A stretch of DNA of 64,000 nucleotides, from the NCBI GenBank assembly GCA_963730115.1, contig CAVSQM010000005.1, positions 127,287-191,286 of the forward strand, in the 5' to 3' direction. The notes beneath the pieces are model-generated. The model did no database searches and was not told the origin of the DNA. It saw only the letters and a program-made list of their open reading frames with translations. The DNA is from DASQFQ01 sp963730115 (lineage in GTDB: Bacteria > Actinomycetota > Thermoleophilia > Solirubrobacterales > Solirubrobacteraceae). A program made the position numbers and the translations under genes. This document shows positions 44,587 through 53,516 of the stretch, piece after piece (the stretch's first letter is position 1; every line of letters starts with the position of its first letter).

Positions 44587-46802
44587 TGCAGCACCTCGAG
44601 CTCCCGATCACCGGCATGACGTGCGCGTCGTGCGCGAACCGGATCGAGCGGAGGCTCAACGAGCTCGACGGCGTCAGCGCGAGCGTCAACTACGCGACCG
44701 AGAAGGCGACGGTCGACTTCGAGGCCACCGTCGCGCCCGAGCAGCTGGTCGCCGCGGTCGAGGGCGCCGGCTACCAGGCGGTGCTGCCGACCGAGGAGCC
44801 GGCCGCCGAGCCCGCCGAGGCCGACGAGACCGCGCCGCTGCGCCGCCGCCTCATCGTGTCGGCGCTGCTGTCGCTGCCGGTGCTCGCGCTGTCGATGATC
44901 GAGCCGCTGCAGTTCGACAACTGGCAGTGGCTCTCGCTCCAGCTCGCCACGCCGGTGATCCTGTGGGGCGCGTGGCCGTTCCACCAGGCCGCCTGGGCGA
45001 ACCTCAAGCACGCCACGGCGACGATGGACACGCTCGTGTCGCTCGGCGTCCTCGCGGCGTGGGGCTGGTCGCTGTACGCGCTCTTCCTCGGCGACGCCGG
45101 CATGCCCGGCATGCGCATGGACTTCGACCTGTTCCCCGACAGCGCGGGCGCCGGGTCGAGCGAGATCTACCTCGAGGTCGGCGCCGTCGTGACGACGTTC
45201 ATCCTCGCCGGGCGCTACTTCGAGGCGCGCGCGAAGCGCCGCGCGGGCGCCGCCCTCAAGTCGCTGCTCGAGCTCGGCGCCAAGGACGTCGAGCTGGTCG
45301 ACGGACGCCGCATCCCGGTCGAGCAGCTCGCGCCCGGCGACCGCTTCGTCGTGCGCCCGGGCGAGAAGGTGGCAACCGACGGGATCGTCGAGCAGGGCAC
45401 CAGCGCGGTCGACCAGTCGCTGCTCACCGGCGAGTCGGTCCCGGTCGAGAAGCAGCCGGGCGACGAGGTCGCGGGCGCGACCGTCAACGCCGGCGGCCGC
45501 CTGATCGTCCGTGCGACGAAGGTCGGCGAGGAGACGGCGCTCGCCCAGATCGCCCGTCTCGTCACCGACGCCCAGTCGGGCAAGGCGCCGGTCCAGCGGC
45601 TCGCCGACCGCGTCTCGGGCGTGTTCGTCCCGATCGTCATCGGCCTCGCCGTCGCGACGCTCGGCTTCTGGCTGGGCGCCGGCGAGTCGGCCGAGTTCGC
45701 CTTCACCGCCGCCGTCGCGGTGCTGATCATCGCCTGCCCGTGCGCGCTCGGGCTCGCCACGCCGACGGCGCTGCTCGTCGGCACCGGCCGGGGCGCCCAG
45801 CTCGGGCTGCTGATCAAGGGCCCGGAGATCCTCGAGTCGACCCGGCGCGTCGACACCGTCGTGCTCGACAAGACCGGCACCGTGACCAGCGGCCGGATGA
45901 GCCTCGTCGACGTCGCGCTCGCCGACGGCGTCGCGCGCGCCGACGTGCTCCGCCTGGCGGGCGCGCTCGAGCACGCCTCCGAGCACCCGATCGCCCGCGC
46001 GGTCGCCACCGCGGCCCGCGAGGAGCTCGGCGACCTGCCGACCGCCGAGTCGTTCGCGAACCGCGAGGGCCTCGGCGCCGAGGGCGTCGTCGACGGCCAC
46101 GGCGTGCAGGTCGGCCGGCCCGCGCTGATGGCCGAGTGGAGCCTGCGCATCCCGTCCTCGCTCAGCGTCGCCCGCGAGGCGGCCGAGCAGCAGGGCCGGA
46201 CGGCCGTGCTCGCCGCCTGGGACGGCGAGGTGCGCGCGCTGCTCGTCGTGGCCGACAGCGTCAAGCCCGGCTCCGCCGACGCCGTCGCCGAGCTGAAGGC
46301 GCTCGGGCTGCGGCCCATCCTGCTCACCGGCGACAACGAGACGACCGCCCGCGCGGTCGCCGCCGAGGTCGGCATCGACGAGGTGATCGCCGAGGTCCTG
46401 CCCGCCGACAAGGCCGCGGTCGTCCGCCGCCTCCAGGAGGAAGGCCGCGTCGTGGCGATGGCGGGCGACGGCGTCAACGACGCGCCCGCGCTCGCGCAGG
46501 CCGACCTCGGCCTGTCGATCGGCACCGGCACCGACGTCGCCATCGAGGCCTCGGACCTCACGCTCGTGTCCGGCGACCTGCGCGCCGCGCCGGCGGCGAT
46601 CCGCCTGAGCCGCGCGACGCTGCGGACGATCAAGCAGAACCTCGCGTGGGCGTTCGGCTACAACGTCGCCGCCATCCCGCTCGCCGCCGCCGGCTTCCTC
46701 AACCCGGTGATCGCGGGCGCGGCGATGGCGCTCTCCAGCGTCAGCGTCGTCGCCAACGCGCTGCGGCTGCGGCGCTTCAGTCCTCGCTCGCCCAGCGGCT
46801 GA
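44586..46802 (+). CDS. copA: Copper-translocating P-type ATPase
   Basis: 738 residues. One N-terminal heavy-metal domain with GMTCASC (Cys13, Cys16), then the P1B membrane core with CPC at residues 384-386, the phosphorylated Asp428 in DKTGTVTSG, TGES in LLTGESVPVE, SEHPIA (the HP motif) and GDGVNDAPAL. These mark a Cu(I) exporter. It is coupled to the preceding His-rich protein gene and under the CsoR operator. The 3' end overlaps the convergent M23 gene by 26 bp. Confidence 0.96.
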   Translation: MQHLELPITGMTCASCANRIERRLNELDGVSASVNYATEKATVDFEATVAPEQLVAAVEGAGYQAVLPTEEPAAEPAEADETAPLRRRLIVSALLSLPVLALSMIEPLQFDNWQWLSLQLATPVILWGAWPFHQAAWANLKHATATMDTLVSLGVLAAWGWSLYALFLGDAGMPGMRMDFDLFPDSAGAGSSEIYLEVGAVVTTFILAGRYFEARAKRRAGAALKSLLELGAKDVELVDGRRIPVEQLAPGDRFVVRPGEKVATDGIVEQGTSAVDQSLLTGESVPVEKQPGDEVAGATVNAGGRLIVRATKVGEETALAQIARLVTDAQSGKAPVQRLADRVSGVFVPIVIGLAVATLGFWLGAGESAEFAFTAAVAVLIIACPCALGLATPTALLVGTGRGAQLGLLIKGPEILESTRRVDTVVLDKTGTVTSGRMSLVDVALADGVARADVLRLAGALEHASEHPIARAVATAAREELGDLPTAESFANREGLGAEGVVDGHGVQVGRPALMAEWSLRIPSSLSVAREAAEQQGRTAVLAAWDGEVRALLVVADSVKPGSADAVAELKALGLRPILLTGDNETTARAVAAEVGIDEVIAEVLPADKAAVVRRLQEEGRVVAMAGDGVNDAPALAQADLGLSIGTGTDVAIEASDLTLVSGDLRAAPAAIRLSRATLRTIKQNLAWAFGYNVAAIPLAAAGFLNPVIAGAAMALSSVSVVANALRLRRFSPRSPSG

Positions 46803-47376
46803 GCGCCGGCCGCGGGTTCATGGCGTGGCCGCCCGTGAACCGGCCCGGGGACGTCCACAGCTCGAAGTGCAGGTGGCAGCCCTGTGCGTTGCCGGTCTGT
46901 CCGACGCTGCCGATGCGGTCTCCCGCGCCGACGTGGTCTCCCCTTGCGACGGAGTGCGGGTGGAGCAGGTGGAGATACGCGTGCTGACGGCCGTCGGAGG
47001 TCTTCAGCACCACGTAGTTGCCCTCGGCGCCTCCGGTCGCCACCTCGACGACCCTCCCCGCCCGCGCCGCGTCGACGGGCGTCCCGCAGTCGGCGAAGAT
47101 GTCCTGCCCGTCGTGCCCGCGCCCACCGCCGAAGCCGTTGACGGCGGTCCCCAGGTCGTGGCGGCCGCGCACCGGGAACGCCCGCTCATCCGCGGTCGAT
47201 GCGCGCCGCACCCGGCTGGTCGCGTTCAGCGGCTCGGTCCGTGCGCGCGCCGGCGGACCCTGGAGGACCCAGGCACTCGGCGGCGCCGCGCTCGCGGGCC
47301 GTTCCGGCGTGCCCGAGCCCGGCGGCAACGCCAGCATGCCCACCACGGCGACCAGTCCGGCGATTTGGGGTTGCAT
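46777..47376 (-). CDS. Secreted M23 peptidase under a c-di-AMP riboswitch
   Basis: 199 residues. The hydrophobic N-terminus IAGLVAVVGMLALPPGSG serves for export. The M23 zinc site is GRGHDGQDIF (His, Asp) and CHLHFELW (His). GNYVVLKTSDGRQHAYLHLLH is the usual core. It would trim peptidoglycan. ATG 47376 was chosen because the sequence immediately upstream is the riboswitch, with GAAGAGG as ribosome site; the frame stays open upstream but that reading is not protein-like. Confidence 0.88.
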   Translation of the reverse strand: MQPQIAGLVAVVGMLALPPGSGTPERPASAAPPSAWVLQGPPARARTEPLNATSRVRRASTADERAFPVRGRHDLGTAVNGFGGGRGHDGQDIFADCGTPVDAARAGRVVEVATGGAEGNYVVLKTSDGRQHAYLHLLHPHSVARGDHVGAGDRIGSVGQTGNAQGCHLHFELWTSPGRFTGGHAMNPRPALSRWASED

Positions 47377-47384
47377 CGAACCTC

Positions 47385-47525
47385 TTCGCGTCGTGCCTAC
47401 GGGGTGAGCTGACGGGCTCGCGCGCAAGAGGCAGCGCGCTACGGCACACGACGGCGCCGATTCGCCCCACGAGATTGGTTCCCCCGCTCCGGCCGGCACA
47501 GGGCCGGTCGGACTCGGCGTTTCTG
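47385..47525 (-). ncRNA. c-di-AMP riboswitch (ydaO/yuaA class)
   Basis: Between the M23 gene and its upstream neighbour the minus strand carries the conserved blocks of the ydaO aptamer in order: GCCGAGTCCG, a GC-rich hairpin (CCGGCC...GGCCGG), GGGGGAACCAA, GGGGCGAATCGG, then GAGCCCGTCAGCTCACCCC and GTAGGC. The GTCGTG/CACGAC pair closes a helix. c-di-AMP riboswitches precede cell-wall hydrolase genes in many actinobacteria, so the ligand would switch off wall remodelling when c-di-AMP is high. Ends are approximate. Confidence 0.88.
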
Positions 47526-47563
47526 CGCAGCAGGCTATCGCGACGCGCGTAGGATCCCGCCAC

Positions 47564-48631
47564 ATGACCGAACTGCTCGTCGGCACGCGGAAGGGGCTGT
47601 TCGTGCTCGAGGGGGAGCCCGGCTCTCCGTTCGAGGTGACGTCGCGGGCGTTCGCGGGCGACCCGGTCGAGTACGCGCTCCGCGACCCGCGCACGGGTCG
47701 CGTGCACGCGTCGGTCACGTCGGCCTTCTACGGGCCGAAACTGTTCTACACGGACGATGTCGCGGGCGAGTGGCAGCAGGCGGAGGGCGTGTCGCTGCCC
47801 GGGCGCGACGCCGTGCTCGAGCGGATCTGGGTGATCGTGACCGCCGAGGCCGACGGCGCGCTCTACGCCGGCGGGGACCCGGGCGTGCTGTTCGAGAGCC
47901 GCGACGGCGGCGAGAGCTGGCAGCTCAACCGCGCGCTCTGGAAGCACCCCACCAGGCCGAAGTGGCAGCCCGGCGCCGGCGGGCTCTGCCTGCACTCGAT
48001 CGTGACCTGGCCCGGCGAGCCCGACCGGCTCGCGGTGGGCATCTCCGCCGCCGGGATCTGGCTCACCGACGACGGCGGCGAGAGCTGGCGCCGCGGCAAC
48101 ACCGGCATCGTCCCCCGGTACCTGCCCGAAGACGTGCCGGAGGACGAGATCGGCCTGTGCGTGCACCGCCTGCAGCGCGCGCCGACACAGCCGGAGCGGA
48201 TCTTCATGCAGTTCCACGGCGGCGTCTATCGCTCCGACGACGCGGGCGAGTCGTGGCAGGACATCGCCGACGGCCTGCCGTCGGACTTCGGGTTCCCGCT
48301 CGCGCTCGACCCCGCCGACGCCGCCAGCGCCTACGTGATCCCGCTGACGGCCGACACCGACCGCGTCACGCCCGAGGGCCGCGTGCGGGTGTACGAGACG
48401 CGCGACGCGGGCGCGAGCTGGACCCCGCGCGGCGACGGTCTCCCGGCCGACAACGCCTACCTCACGGTGCTGCGCGAGGCGTTCGACTGGATCGGCGAGG
48501 GCGCCGCCCTCGAGCTCTACTTCGGCGCGACCTCGGGGGCCGTCTTCGGGTCGGGCGACGCGGGCGCGAGCTGGTTCGACGTGGCCGCGAACCTGCCGCC
48601 CGTCCTCTCGATCGCCACGTCCCGCGACTAG
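47564..48631 (+). CDS. BNR/Asp-box repeat beta-propeller protein
   Basis: 355 residues, cytoplasmic by lack of a signal peptide. Five Asp-box motifs are visible: SRDGGESW, TDDGGESW, SDDAGESW, TRDAGASW and SGDAGASW, spaced through a sialidase-like propeller. The start TELLVGTRKGLFVLEG is typical of WD40/YVTN/BNR-like proteins often labelled exo-alpha-sialidase, but no sialidase active site is visible. Function unknown. Confidence 0.85.
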   Translation: MTELLVGTRKGLFVLEGEPGSPFEVTSRAFAGDPVEYALRDPRTGRVHASVTSAFYGPKLFYTDDVAGEWQQAEGVSLPGRDAVLERIWVIVTAEADGALYAGGDPGVLFESRDGGESWQLNRALWKHPTRPKWQPGAGGLCLHSIVTWPGEPDRLAVGISAAGIWLTDDGGESWRRGNTGIVPRYLPEDVPEDEIGLCVHRLQRAPTQPERIFMQFHGGVYRSDDAGESWQDIADGLPSDFGFPLALDPADAASAYVIPLTADTDRVTPEGRVRVYETRDAGASWTPRGDGLPADNAYLTVLREAFDWIGEGAALELYFGATSGAVFGSGDAGASWFDVAANLPPVLSIATSRD

Positions 48632-49323
48632 GGGGGATCGACCGGGATCGCGACGGTGACGGTGGTGCCGCCGCCGGGCGGCGAGTCCAGCTCGAGGTGA
48701 CCGTCGAGCGCGTCGACGCGGTCGCGGAGCCCGCGGAGGCCGCTCCCCGTCGACGGGTCCGCGCCGCCCACGCCGTCGTCGCGAACCCGCAGGCGGAGGT
48801 AGTCGTCCTCGACCGAGAGCTCCACGAACGCCTCGCTGGCCTGCGCGTACTTGGCCACGTTGGTCAGGGCCTCGGCGGTGACGAAGTACGCGCACGCCTC
48901 GACCGTCTTGCACAGCGGCTCGGACGGCACGCCACTGACCCGCACCGGCACGGGCGCCCGCGTGGCGAGCGCGTCGAGCGCCGCGGCGAGCCCGTGGTCG
49001 CTCAGCAGTGCCGGGTGGATGCCCCGCGCCAGCTCGCGCAGCTCCGCGACGGCGAGCTGGGCCTCCTCGCGCGCCTGCGCCACCAGCTTGGCCGCGCTCG
49101 CCGGATCGCTCCCGATCCGCGCCTCGGCGAGACGCAGAGTGAGGGTCACGGCGACCAGCCGCTGCTGGGCGCCGTCGTGGAGGTCGCGCTCGATGCGCCG
49201 GCGCTCTTCGTCGGCGGCGGCGAGGATGCGCTGCCGGGCGTCGCGCAGGTCGTCGACGCGCGTGCGCAGCTCACGGGCGCGCCGGGAGTCGGGCGACTCG
49301 CCGGGGAAGCGGATCTGGGCCAT
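48628..49323 (-). CDS. Soluble NarL-type sensor histidine kinase
   Basis: 231 residues. The HisKA_3 dimerisation motif ERDLHDGAQQRLVAV places the phosphoacceptor at His49; an ATPase domain follows with EALTNVAKYAQASEAFV (N box), RDDGVGGADPSTGSGLRGLRDRV (G1) and a glycine-rich tail GGGTTVTVAIP. The short N-terminus has no sensor domain or membrane segment, so the signal must come from a partner. No response regulator gene is adjacent; it is an orphan here. Confidence 0.88.
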   Translation of the reverse strand: MAQIRFPGESPDSRRARELRTRVDDLRDARQRILAAADEERRRIERDLHDGAQQRLVAVTLTLRLAEARIGSDPASAAKLVAQAREEAQLAVAELRELARGIHPALLSDHGLAAALDALATRAPVPVRVSGVPSEPLCKTVEACAYFVTAEALTNVAKYAQASEAFVELSVEDDYLRLRVRDDGVGGADPSTGSGLRGLRDRVDALDGHLELDSPPGGGTTVTVAIPVDPP

Positions 49324-49372
49324 CGGATCTGGAGGCTACCGGCGACCACCGGGCGGCCCCTGAGGTGGGCGA

Positions 49373-50071
49373 TCATCGGTTCTCGCCGTACGCGTCGTTG
49401 TAGTTCCACCACTCGAAGGCCGGGGTCTGCGGGTAGCCGTCGGGCGAGTCCTCCCACTCCTCCTGGCGTCCGAGCGCGGTGATGTCGAGGAAGCTCCAGT
49501 GGGTGCCCATCGCCTCGGCGCCGCGCGAGGTGACGAGGTAGGTGCGGAAGATCCGGTCGCCCTCGCGGATGAAGGCGTTGTGCCCGTGCCACTCGCCGAC
49601 CCCGAAGTCCGTGTCGAAGTCGTCGGTGATCGTGTACCAGGGGATGTGCTCCCATCCCATGCGCTTCTGCAGGCGCCGGATGTCTGACTGCGGCGCGCGC
49701 GAGGCGTGGACGAGCGTCGTGTCGCGCGCGTTCAGGTGGGCGAGGTTGGCGACCTGGTCGGTGACCATCGAGCAGCCCACGCAGGCTCGCTCCGGGTACG
49801 AGCCGCCACCCGGCTCCGCGAACGTGGTGACCTCCGGCCCGTAGTAGGCGCGATAGACGATCAGCTGCCGGCGCCCGTCGAACAGGTCGAGCAGGTTCGC
49901 CGGGCCGTCAGGGCCCTCGAAGCGGTAGTCCTTCTCCACCGCCATCCACGGCATCCGGCGGCGCTCGGCGGCCAGCGCGTCGCCGGCGCGGGTGAACGCC
50001 TTCTCCTTCACGAGCAGCTTCTCGCGCTCGGCCTCCCACTCCTGCGGCGACACGATCGGTGGTGTGTTCAT
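49373..50071 (-). CDS. DUF899 thioredoxin-like protein
   Basis: 232 residues. EKAFTRAGDALAAERRRMPWMAVEKDYRFEG, the redox-like CVGCSMVTDQVANLAHLNARDTTLV and the FDTDFGVGEWHGHNAF/SFLDITALGRQEEWEDSP segments define DUF899. The CVGC is placed like the CXXC of thioredoxin folds, but no biochemistry is established. It lies 80 bp downstream of the second ECF42 sigma gene with a candidate ECF42 promoter in the gap, suggesting it is a target of that sigma factor. Confidence 0.88.
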   Translation of the reverse strand: MNTPPIVSPQEWEAEREKLLVKEKAFTRAGDALAAERRRMPWMAVEKDYRFEGPDGPANLLDLFDGRRQLIVYRAYYGPEVTTFAEPGGGSYPERACVGCSMVTDQVANLAHLNARDTTLVHASRAPQSDIRRLQKRMGWEHIPWYTITDDFDTDFGVGEWHGHNAFIREGDRIFRTYLVTSRGAEAMGTHWSFLDITALGRQEEWEDSPDGYPQTPAFEWWNYNDAYGENR

Positions 50072-50111
50072 GGTGGCTCCTGTTCTCTCGTATGTGCGGC
50101 CTCAACAAGAC

Positions 50112-50138
50112 GTCGCAGCACGAAGGGCGATTTGGACA
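50112..50138 (-). promoter_or_regulatory. Weak candidate ECF42-type promoter before the DUF899 gene
   Basis: On the minus strand TGTCCA (50138-50133) is followed after 17 nt by CGAC (50115-50112), 40 nt before the DUF899 start. It differs by one base from the TGTCGA -35 element seen at 39.4 kb and has the same spacing. One mismatch and the short motif make this tentative. Confidence 0.35.
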
Positions 50139-50151
50139 GCCCTCGAGAAAG

Positions 50152-51409
50152 TCAGCGCAACGCGCCGAGGCGCTGCTCGAGCTCCGCGCGCTCGACGTCG
50201 TTCGCGGTGAGCGCGATCGCCGTTTCGTAGGCGCGCGCGGCGCCGTCTGCGTCGCCGGAGCGACGGAGCAGTTCGGCATGCGCGGCATGCAGCGGCTGGT
50301 AGCGCTCGAGCGCCGGATCGCCGAGCAACGGCTCGAGCAGCACCAGGCCGTCGGCCGGCCCCGAGGCCATGCCGACCACGACCGCGCGGTTGAGCTCGAC
50401 GACGGGCGACGGGTTGAGGGCGGCCAGAACGCCGTACAGCTCGGCGATCTGCGCCCAGTCGGTGGCTTCCGCGTCCGGCGCCTGCATCTGGAGCAGCGTG
50501 ATCGCCGCCTGCAGCTGGTACTCGCCCGGCCGCCGCAGGCGCACCGCGCGCTCCAGCCTCGCGACGCCGTCGCGGATCCGCTCCTGATCCCACAGCGACC
50601 GATCCTGCGCGTCCAGCGCGACGTACCGGCCGCTCGGATCCACGCGGGCGGCACGGCGCGCGTCGTGCAGCAGCATCAACGCCGACAGGCCCCACACCTC
50701 GGCGTCATCCGGCCTCAGCAGGCACAGCAGCGCTCCGAGGCGGATCGCCTCGTCGCACAGCTCCTCGCGGACCAGGCGATCGCCCTCGGTGGCCGCGTAG
50801 CCCTCGTTGAAGATCAGGTAGACGACACGCAGCACGCCGCGCAGGCGCTCGGGCAGCTCCTCGTCGGCCGGCACCCGGTACGGGATGTGCGCGTCGGCGA
50901 TCTTGCGCTTCGCGCGCACGATCCGCTTGCCCATCGTGGGCTCGGCGACCAGGAAGGCGCGCGCGATCTCGCCGGTCGTCATGCCCCCGAGCGCCCGCAG
51001 CGTGAGCGCGACGCGCGCGGGCATCGCCAGCGCCGGATGGCAGCAGGTGAAGATCAGCCGCAGCCGATCGTCCACGATCGCGCTCTCGTCGTCCGTGGAT
51101 ACGTCCTGCTCGGTCGTCCAGGCGCTTCAGCTCGGCCAGACGCTCGGCGCGGTCGGTCATCGATCGGTCGCGGCGCAGGCGATCGATCGCTCGCCGCCGG
51201 GCGGCGGTGGTGATCCACGCCCCCGGACTGGCGGGGATGCCATCGCGCCGCCACACCGTCACCGCTGCCTCGAACGCGTCCTGGACCGCGTCCTCGGCCA
51301 GCTGGAAGTCACCGGCCTGCCGGATCAGCGTCGCCAGGACGATCGCACGCTCCTCGCGGAACGCGCGCGCGACCGCACCCGAGACCGCGTCGGCGGGCTC
51401 CGAGCTCAC
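50152..51409 (-). CDS. ECF42-type RNA polymerase sigma factor (second copy), one frameshift
   Basis: Region 2 (FQLAEDAVQDAFEAAVTVWR, ITTAARRRAIDRLRRDRSM) is in one frame from GTG 51409; after an indel near 51115 the rest is in another: RLRLIFTCCHPALAMPARVALT, region 4 GGMTTGEIARAFLVAEPTMGKRIVRAKRKI and the TPR-like extension VVYLIFNEGYAATEGDRL. Total about 419 residues. The same layout (DGPF then sigma, GTGA overlap) is repeated from the 38-39 kb module, but the two proteins are clearly diverged paralogues. Confidence 0.87.
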
Positions 51410-51819
51410 GCCAGGTTGCCCACGTCCTCGTCCGACAGGTCGACGCCGGCCCGGCGCGCCGTGTTCACCCACTCGTCGGCCGGCATGACCGGGCGGACCT
51501 CCACCGTCCCCCAGCGCGTCATCGGCAGCCGCGCGGCCTGCTTCAGCGCCTCGTCGAGATCGGCGCACTCGAGCACGTAGTAGCCGGCCAGCACCTCCTT
51601 GGTGACCGCGAACGGGCCGTCGGTGATCTCGGTCTCGCCGTCCCGCACACGGACCGATGTCGCGCTCTCCGTCGTGTGCAAGCGCTGGACGCCGACCAGC
51701 AGCCCGGCCTCACGCAGGCCGGCGTGCAGCTCCGCCAACACCGGCGTCACCTGCTCGCGCTCCGCCTGCGCGGCCGAGTCGACCTCCTCCTCGTACACCA
51801 GCAACATGAACTGAGCCAT
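51406..51819 (-). CDS. DGPF/YCII-domain protein, partner of the second ECF42 sigma factor
   Basis: 137 residues. QFMLLVYEEEVD, VRDGETEITDGPFAVTKEVLAGYYVLEC (containing DGPF) and VEVRPVMPADEW are the family landmarks. ATG 51819 gives the standard N-terminus. It is the first gene of the DGPF-sigma-DUF899 run. No TGTCGA-like element was found in the 106 bp upstream, unlike the first module. Confidence 0.9.
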   Translation of the reverse strand: MAQFMLLVYEEEVDSAAQAEREQVTPVLAELHAGLREAGLLVGVQRLHTTESATSVRVRDGETEITDGPFAVTKEVLAGYYVLECADLDEALKQAARLPMTRWGTVEVRPVMPADEWVNTARRAGVDLSDEDVGNLA

Positions 51820-51925
51820 GGGCCGCATCATCGCGCCACGTGTCGCCCTGGCGCCGTGCGGGTAACCACCTTAAATCGGTCTGGGGAGGCCGAATGGAGC
51901 GTTCTTTCGGGAGGGGAGCTGAGGC

Positions 51926-53314
51926 ATGAGCCTGTCGTTCTTGGATCGTGAGCGGACAGTCGCGCCGCGGAGCTACAACCGCTGGCTGGTCCCGCCGGCA
52001 GCGCTCGCGGTCCATCTCTCGATCGGTGAGGTCTACGGCTTCAGCGTGTTCAAGAACCCGCTCGTCGAGCATTTCGGCACGAGCCTCACGGCGATCGGCG
52101 CCATCTTCAGCATCTCGATCGTGATGCTCGGCCTGTCCGCGGCCCTGCTGGGCACGTGGGTCGAGCGCGCAGGGCCGCGCAAGGCGATGTTCACGGCCGC
52201 CGTGTGCTGGTCGAGCGGCTTCGCGATCGGGTCGCTCGGCGTCGCGACCGGGCAACTCTGGCTCCTGTACCTCGGGTACGGCTTCGTCGGCGGGATCGGC
52301 CTCGGCATCGGCTACATCTCCCCGGTGTCGACGCTGATCAAGTGGTTCCCGGACCGTCCCGGGCTCGCGACCGGCCTGGCGATCATGGGCTTCGGCGGCG
52401 GCGCGTTGATCGCCTCGCCGCTGTCCGAGAGCCTGCTGAGCACCTTCGCCTCCAACCCGGAGGATGCGATCGTCCCGGCCTTCCTCACCCTGGGCGCGCT
52501 CTACCTGGTGACGATGATGCTGGGCGCCTTCACGATCCGGGTCCCCGCCGACGACTGGAAGCCCGAGGGCTACACGGCACCCACGGAAGAGACCGCCAAC
52601 TCGATGCAGACGACGGCGAACGTGACCGCGGGGAACGCGATCCGGACCCCGCAGTTCTGGCTGCTGTGGACGGTGCTGTTCTGCAACGTCACCGCGGGCA
52701 TCGGGATCCTCGAGCAGGCCTCGCCGATGATCCAGGACTTCTTCCCGGACATCGACGCCAAGGAGGCCGCCGGGTTCGTCGGCCTGCTGGCGCTGGCCAA
52801 CATGAGCGGCCGGTTCATCTGGTCCTCGACCTCCGACGTGGTCGGGCGCAAGCCGATCTACATGGGCTACCTCGGGATCGGGGCGGTCCTGTACTTCGTC
52901 CTGGCGTCGTGGGGGACCGCGGGCGTCGCGCTCTTCGTCGGGGTCACGGCGGTGATCCTCTCCTTCTACGGCGGCGGCTTCGCCACCGTGCCCGCCTACC
53001 TCAAGGACCTGTTCGGCGGCCTGGAGGTCGGCGCGATCCACGGCCGGCTGCTGACCGCCTGGTCGGCCGCCGGGATTGCCGGGCCGACGATCGTGAACCG
53101 CGTCGCCGACTCCCAGCAGGCAGCCGGCAAGGAAGGCGCGGATCTCTACACGCTCTCGCTCTTCATCATGGTCGGCGTCCTGGTCGTCGGCTTCGTCGCG
53201 AACCTCTTGATCCGGCCGGTGGCCGAGCGCTACCACGAGCGCACGAAGGAGTCGACGGGCCGGTTCAAGGAGAGGCCGCAATCCACCCAACCGGCCGAGG
53301 AGGCAGCACGATGA
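51926..53314 (+). CDS. Oxalate/formate-type MFS transporter (OFA family)
   Basis: 462 residues, 12 membrane segments. HLSIGEVYGFSVFKNPL, GLSAALLGTWVERAGPRKAM, GIGLGIGYISPVSTLIKWFPDRPGLATG and NMSGRFIWSSTSDVVGRKPIY are the OFA landmarks. It heads the formate dehydrogenase operon, so formate is the likely substrate, with oxalate/formate exchange as an alternative. A ribosome site GGGAGGGGAGCTGAGG precedes the ATG. Its stop overlaps the next start as ATGA. Confidence 0.9.
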   Translation: MSLSFLDRERTVAPRSYNRWLVPPAALAVHLSIGEVYGFSVFKNPLVEHFGTSLTAIGAIFSISIVMLGLSAALLGTWVERAGPRKAMFTAAVCWSSGFAIGSLGVATGQLWLLYLGYGFVGGIGLGIGYISPVSTLIKWFPDRPGLATGLAIMGFGGGALIASPLSESLLSTFASNPEDAIVPAFLTLGALYLVTMMLGAFTIRVPADDWKPEGYTAPTEETANSMQTTANVTAGNAIRTPQFWLLWTVLFCNVTAGIGILEQASPMIQDFFPDIDAKEAAGFVGLLALANMSGRFIWSSTSDVVGRKPIYMGYLGIGAVLYFVLASWGTAGVALFVGVTAVILSFYGGGFATVPAYLKDLFGGLEVGAIHGRLLTAWSAAGIAGPTIVNRVADSQQAAGKEGADLYTLSLFIMVGVLVVGFVANLLIRPVAERYHERTKESTGRFKERPQSTQPAEEAAR

Positions 53315-53448
53315 CCACGAACGGACGACAGGAAAGCGCCAGCAGCCCGGTCCTACCCGCGATCCTCCTCTGGATCCTCGTGCTCTCCGGCCTGCTCTAC
53401 GGCGTCGTGCAGACCGCCACGAAAGTCCCGGCGCTTTTCGGCGGCTGA
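53311..53448 (+). CDS. OFA transporter small membrane subunit
   Basis: 45 residues with a single helix, AILLWILVLSGLLYGVVQTA, flanked by a short polar N-terminus and the tail TKVPALFGG. Short proteins of this form are known partners encoded after OFA-type MFS transporters. ATG 53311 overlaps the transporter stop as ATGA, and GAGGAGGCAGC provides a ribosome site. Confidence 0.8.
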   Translation: MTTNGRQESASSPVLPAILLWILVLSGLLYGVVQTATKVPALFGG

Positions 53449-53516
53449 CCTCCGTTTGGGAGCCGGTCGGCCGTTGGTACGCTCCGCCTTGTGAGCCTCG
53501 GATTCGGAGGGAATCC

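Noticed and set aside
46803..47563. M23 gene starting upstream at 47718
   Set aside because: The extra 114 codons cover the riboswitch aptamer and read as low-complexity Ser/Pro sequence; ATG 47376 has a ribosome site.
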